Assembly: GCA_011316305.1 (NCBI GenBank)
Contig: SAUG01000056.1
Coordinates: forward strand, 310,001 to 374,000
Direction: 5' to 3'
Origin: Rusavskia elegans
Lineage: Eukaryota > Ascomycota > Lecanoromycetes > Teloschistales > Teloschistaceae
Length of the DNA: 64,000 nucleotides
Below are positions 60,960 to 64,000 of the stretch, one piece after another. The notes under the pieces are model-generated. The model worked only from the letters and a program-made list of their open reading frames with translations. It ran no database searches and was not told the DNA's origin. Positions within the stretch are counted from its first letter, which is position 1, and each line of letters begins with the position of its first letter. The position numbers and the translations under genes are program-made.

Positions 60960-62001
60960 TATTATATCTACGATTCTATAGAAATTTTCTAGAAAAATTA
61001 GTTAAATAAATAAGCCTAATTAACTATAGCCGCCTATAGCCGCTATAGCCGCTTTTTTTAATAGAATATTTAGTAGACGGTTATTTATCGGCTTTTATAG
61101 CTATTTTTACTATATATATCGTTCATTATTTCTATAGATAGTTTCTTTTATTAGTCGTTAATATAATTATTAAATATATTTCTACTATCTTCTTTTTAAT
61201 TACTATATAATTAAAATATCTCGTAATATTATAACCGTATCCATTAGCATTTTCCAAAATCGGTTTAAAGTCGGTTTTAGCCGTTTTAGCCGTCTCAGCC
61301 GGTTTTTAGCCGGTACGGCTAAAAGCGGCTTATAAGCGGCTTATTAGCCGGTCTCGGGTATACCCGAAGCTACGTAGCTGCGCGGCTAAGACGGCTAGGA
61401 CGGCTAAGACGGCTAAGCGACTAAGACGGCTAAAACCGGCTAAAAAGATTTAGAGATTCGATTTTAAATTCGTTTAAATCTTTATTAGTTAATAGGCCTA
61501 TATACGCCTATATATACCGTTAGGCTAGCTTTATCCAAATCAGAAATATTAGGTTTCTTTACTAGAATCTAATTAGAATAGATCTAGCGTAATTTATTAA
61601 ATAGATATTCGACTTCCGTTATTCCCGCTTTTAACGGCGGCTGTTAAACTTTATTTTCGAATTAGGTTATATAGGTTTATTTTTAGTTTATATATAGATT
61701 CTATTTTAGACTATTTACTAGGTAGATATTCGTACTATAGATACTATTAGAGTTCTAATCTATCGAAAATCCACTTTTTAGATTTTTGGATTATTTGGAT
61801 TTTTGGATTATTTAGATTGAGATAGCTGTTAGCCGGTCTAATTTGAAAATCCATTTTAGAATTCGCTGATACCTCTACAGCTATATAGAATTAGTTATAA
61901 TAATCTACGCTAGGATTCCTTTACTATTTAGTAGTTCGGACTACGTCTACGGCTATAGCTAGGCTCGAGCGTAACGCTCTCTAATATATAGGAACGTTAC
62001 A
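60960..62001 (+). repeat. 3' LTR of the family A element in GY2, split by T2
   Basis: Left part 60960-61239 and right part 61870-62001 join at a duplicated TA to give a normal LTR of about 410 bp, ending GGAACGTTACA. This is the only family-A LTR here with its CA end unmutated. Confidence 0.88.
61240..61869. mobile_element. T2: 630-bp GC-richer insertion at a TA site
   Basis: Interrupts a family-A LTR between ACCG-TA and TA-CCTCTAC, so a TA duplication (61238-61239 and 61870-61871) is the simplest reading, as in Tc1/mariner elements. The ends TCCATTAGCATTTTCC and (inverted) TCAGCGAATTCTAAAATGG match only weakly. The first 200 bp contain many AGCCGTTTTAGCCGTC blocks followed by their complements (GACGGCTAAGACGGC), giving a large potential hairpin at 61265-61445. 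No coding frame. RIP is slight, so it is probably the youngest insertion in the nest. Confidence 0.7.
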
Positions 62002-62116
62002 CTTTTTTAATTTTAATAGTTAGCTATAAAGTTAATAGATTTATTTAATAAATATTATAAATATATAGATTGATATAATATAATATCGAAGACGATATCG
62101 ATAAAAAAGAGATAAT

Positions 62117-62352
62117 TATAAATATTAAACGTATTATATAAACTTTAGAAATATAATTAGAATATTTAGAGACGAGATTTACCGTCTAGTCGCTAGAACG
62201 TTACTAGTATATTAAATTTCGATTCTTTTTCGCTTTTTTTTTCTTAATTACTAGATTATATTTCAGTTTTTTTAAAGTATAAATTAGTTCTATAATATAT
62301 TTTTCGTCTGGTCTATAATCGTATACTATTCTAGAAATATACCTATTTTATA
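62117..62352 (+). repeat. 3' LTR of GY2 (236 bp)
   Basis: Starts TATAAATATTAAACGTA and ends ACCTATTTTATA. It matches 48706-48942 with transitions and is followed by the ATTAT duplication. Confidence 0.87.
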
Positions 62353-62735
62353 ATTATTCTATTTTTCTATCTTTTTTTAATCTAATCGATTAGATAAAAC
62401 TTCTAGCCGTAAAAGTTAACGTATTATCTAATATTTTTTTTGAAATTAAAAAGGCTAAAAATAATTTTAATAGTTTATTAAAATATTTAGATATTGATTT
62501 TATAATAAATACGGCTATACCGACGATTAAAGATAATAATATTATAATATAGTAAATAGATATAGCGAAAATATTAGATATTGATAATTTTTTATAACGA
62601 CGAAAAAAAATTAGATAATAGAAAATTCGTAATCGAATAAAGAAAAAAATAGTTATTTATTATATAACGGTAATGAAATATATATATAAATATATATAAA
62701 AATTCAATATAGTTCCAAATAGAAATTATTTTAAA
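62353..62735 (+). mobile_element. repeat R, copy 4, right half
   Basis: Continues exactly where 48275-48705 stopped: TCTATTTTTCTATC corresponds to CCGACCTCTCTACC of copy 3, then AATCTAATCGATTAGATAAA and the tail TTCCAAATAGAAATTATTTT. It confirms that GY2 is an insertion and dates R copy 4 as older than GY2. Confidence 0.83.
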
Positions 62736-62964
62736 AAAAAATTAAAAAATTTAATATTTTATATTAATTATAAAAATTTAATTTTAATATAATTTTTATT
62801 TTAATAATAAATAAAATGAAATAGTAGATTAGATAAATAGATATTAATTTATTTGTTATTTACTATTTAATATTATATAATTTATATTTATTTAAAAATT
62901 CTGTAAATTATTAATATTATAATATAACCGTATTATATAAAATAGAGATTTCTTAGTATTATAA
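62736..62964. other. AT-rich spacer, no feature seen
   Basis: Very AT-rich, without recognisable repeats or frames. Confidence 0.4.
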
Positions 62965-64000
62965 TATAAAAAAAGAAATTTTACGCTAGCTATATAAGAA
63001 GCGTCTGTTAAATTAATATCTATATTTGTTTCGGATAATATAGATTAGATTTTAAAAGATTTTAATTTCTTTTAATCTATAGAAAATATAGGTTTCTAAA
63101 AAAAGTCTAATAAAAAACTTCTTTACTACTATTTTTATACGCTCTAGATTATATATCTATAATATAAGTTATTTTCGGTTCTTTTAATAGCTCTACTAAA
63201 TTTTATTCTTTAGCTACTATTTCGTCCTATAATAATAAAGATAGATATTAATCGAATTCTTTATTTCTAGATTAAATATTAAATATTAGATCCGGTAATC
63301 CTTTATTTTAATCTATTTAGTTTAGTTTATAGTATTCGATTTTATCTATAGTTTTAACTACGTTTTAGTATATACTTTTAATATAGTTTATCTATAGGTA
63401 TTAGATTATCTTTTTACTTTTACTATATTTTTTAGTAAATTACTAGAAAAAGTAATAGTAATCCTTCTAAATCTTTATTTCCTAAACTTTTCCGCCTTTA
63501 TTAAAATATTTATCTAAGTATTTAATTTCTTTATAGTTTATTATTAAAGCTTTATCTATTTTTTTATATAAAAGGTTTTTATAGGCTAGAAAGTATATTA
63601 TTTATAGTTCTAATTTTTTACCGATAGTACTTTTTTCTATTTTTTTTTTTAAAAATTAATTCTTTCTATTTATTTCCTAAAATAATATAACTTTTCTAAC
63701 TTTTAATTATAGTAAAATTTATTATTCCGATTAATCTATATTTTATTTTAAATTCGATATCGAAGATTCTATTATTATTTATTATTTATCTATAGAGATA
63801 TCCCTTAATTTTATTATAGAATTCCTTTATAACTTTATTATCCTCCTTTCTATTTATAAAAGCTATTATTTATTAACTGCCGATTTTAATTTTAAGTATT
63901 ACTATAAAAGGTTTTTCGGTTTTATATAGTTTAAAATCGATTATTAGTTTTATTTTCTATACTTTTTTTAGTTTTTTAAAAAAATATCCTATTCCTTCCT
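62965..64000 (-). mobile_element. family A LTR element, minus-strand partial copy running off the window
   Basis: Reverse complement of the 3' internal part of the family-A element. For example, the minus-strand TAGATAAAATCGAATACTAT region (about 63.32-63.36 kb) matches 38.44-38.46 kb, and TTAATAGACGCTTCTTATA (about 63.0 kb) matches the TTTAATAGATACCTTTTACG region near 38.78 kb. The copy begins inside the element: the 3' LTR expected to the left is absent, so it is truncated. Confidence 0.7.

Larger units (their letters stand above)
58045..62001 (+). mobile_element. family A LTR element nested in GY2, 3' LTR interrupted
   Basis: The perfect 5-bp duplication CTTTT (58040-58044 and 62002-62006) and two LTRs mark a complete insertion. 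Without the 630-bp insert in its 3' LTR it is about 3.33 kb, as in GY1. The internal region again holds only the gag-like part, with its knuckle decayed to YYLYKKIGYFKKNY at about 59157-59210. It is more heavily mutated than the copy in GY1. Confidence 0.88.
48706..62352 (+). mobile_element. GY2: Ty3/gypsy element inserted in repeat R and carrying three later insertions
   Basis: 237- and 236-bp LTRs and a perfect 5-bp duplication ATTAT (48701-48705 and 62353-62357). Reverse transcriptase, integrase and a probable chromodomain lie in gypsy order on the plus strand. Later insertions inside it are a hAT MITE (56145-56304), repeat R copy 3 (56533-57487) and a family-A element (58045-62001). Without them the element would be about 8.6 kb, slightly long for the group, so a further unrecognised insertion may lie at 54.9-56.1 kb. 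Confidence 0.88.

Noticed and set aside
1..64000. Mitochondrial DNA or plasmid origin suggested by very high AT content
   Set aside because: LTR elements with target duplications, HET and spliced Argonaute remnants, and selective loss of CA/TG with CG kept, point to RIP-mutated nuclear DNA.
1..64000. tRNA, rRNA or telomeric repeats
   Set aside because: No cloverleaf-like segment with T-loop signature, no rRNA-like block and no TTAGGG tracts were seen. A B-box-like GTGGTTCGATAA in repeat R lacks a matching A box and was not taken as a tRNA-derived head.

Overview
The window is nuclear DNA of a filamentous ascomycete (Pezizomycotina). About 85% of it is very AT-rich, with CA/TG dinucleotides nearly absent and TA in excess while CG survives. 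This is the mark of repeat-induced point mutation (RIP). Decoded transposon proteins show the matching amino-acid changes (Cys and His to Tyr, Gln and Trp to stop, Asp to Asn). The remainder is three islands of near-normal composition with decayed host genes (about 27.06-31.75 kb, 43.35-47.83 kb with breaks, and small pockets near 5.4, 10.6 and 33.2 kb). No intact protein-coding gene, tRNA or rRNA was found.

Layout. 0-23.6 kb: RIP-degraded repeats, with hAT-type elements (1560-2015, 5917-10155, 12905-13312), two copies of a ~950-bp repeat here called R (8089-9038 plus strand; about 11557-12563 minus strand), and a 10-kb unclassified block. 23.65-26.16 kb: 5'-LTR-bearing fragment of a small LTR element (family A), cut off by a terminal-inverted-repeat element (26160-27061) that has itself truncated a host gene. 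27.06-31.76 kb: host island with an Argonaute pseudogene (MID-PIWI readable, catalytic His changed to Tyr) between two decayed paralogues of a 2EXR/F-box-like gene, plus a MULE-like MITE with 9-bp target duplication. 33.35-43.34 kb: a complete Ty3/gypsy chromovirus (GY1; 492-bp LTRs, TACTT duplication, chromodomain), whose reverse transcriptase is split by a complete 3.34-kb family-A element. 43.35-45.95 kb: a HET-domain (heterokaryon incompatibility) pseudogene split by an R copy. 46.27-46.99 kb: a 307-bp tandem repeat whose outer edges escaped RIP. 47.25-47.69 kb: a possible small membrane-protein remnant. 48.28-62.74 kb: a four-level nest, R split by gypsy element GY2 (ATTAT duplication), GY2 split by a family-A element (CTTTT), and that element's 3' LTR split by a GC-richer 630-bp insertion at TA. 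62.97-64 kb: the start of another family-A copy on the minus strand, running off the end.

The parts work together only in a historical sense: nested transposons inactivated by RIP, with mutations of the same type in the trapped host genes, two of them (HET and Argonaute) involved in self-recognition or genome defence. The least expected item is repeat R. It has no terminal inverted repeats or LTRs, has 10-13-bp target duplications, and keeps a shared open frame of about 130-150 codons that I cannot assign to any family. Element boundaries marked by matching target duplications were read base by base. Boundaries marked 'about' are approximate. Family names R, A, GY1, GY2, T1 and T2 are labels for this report only.
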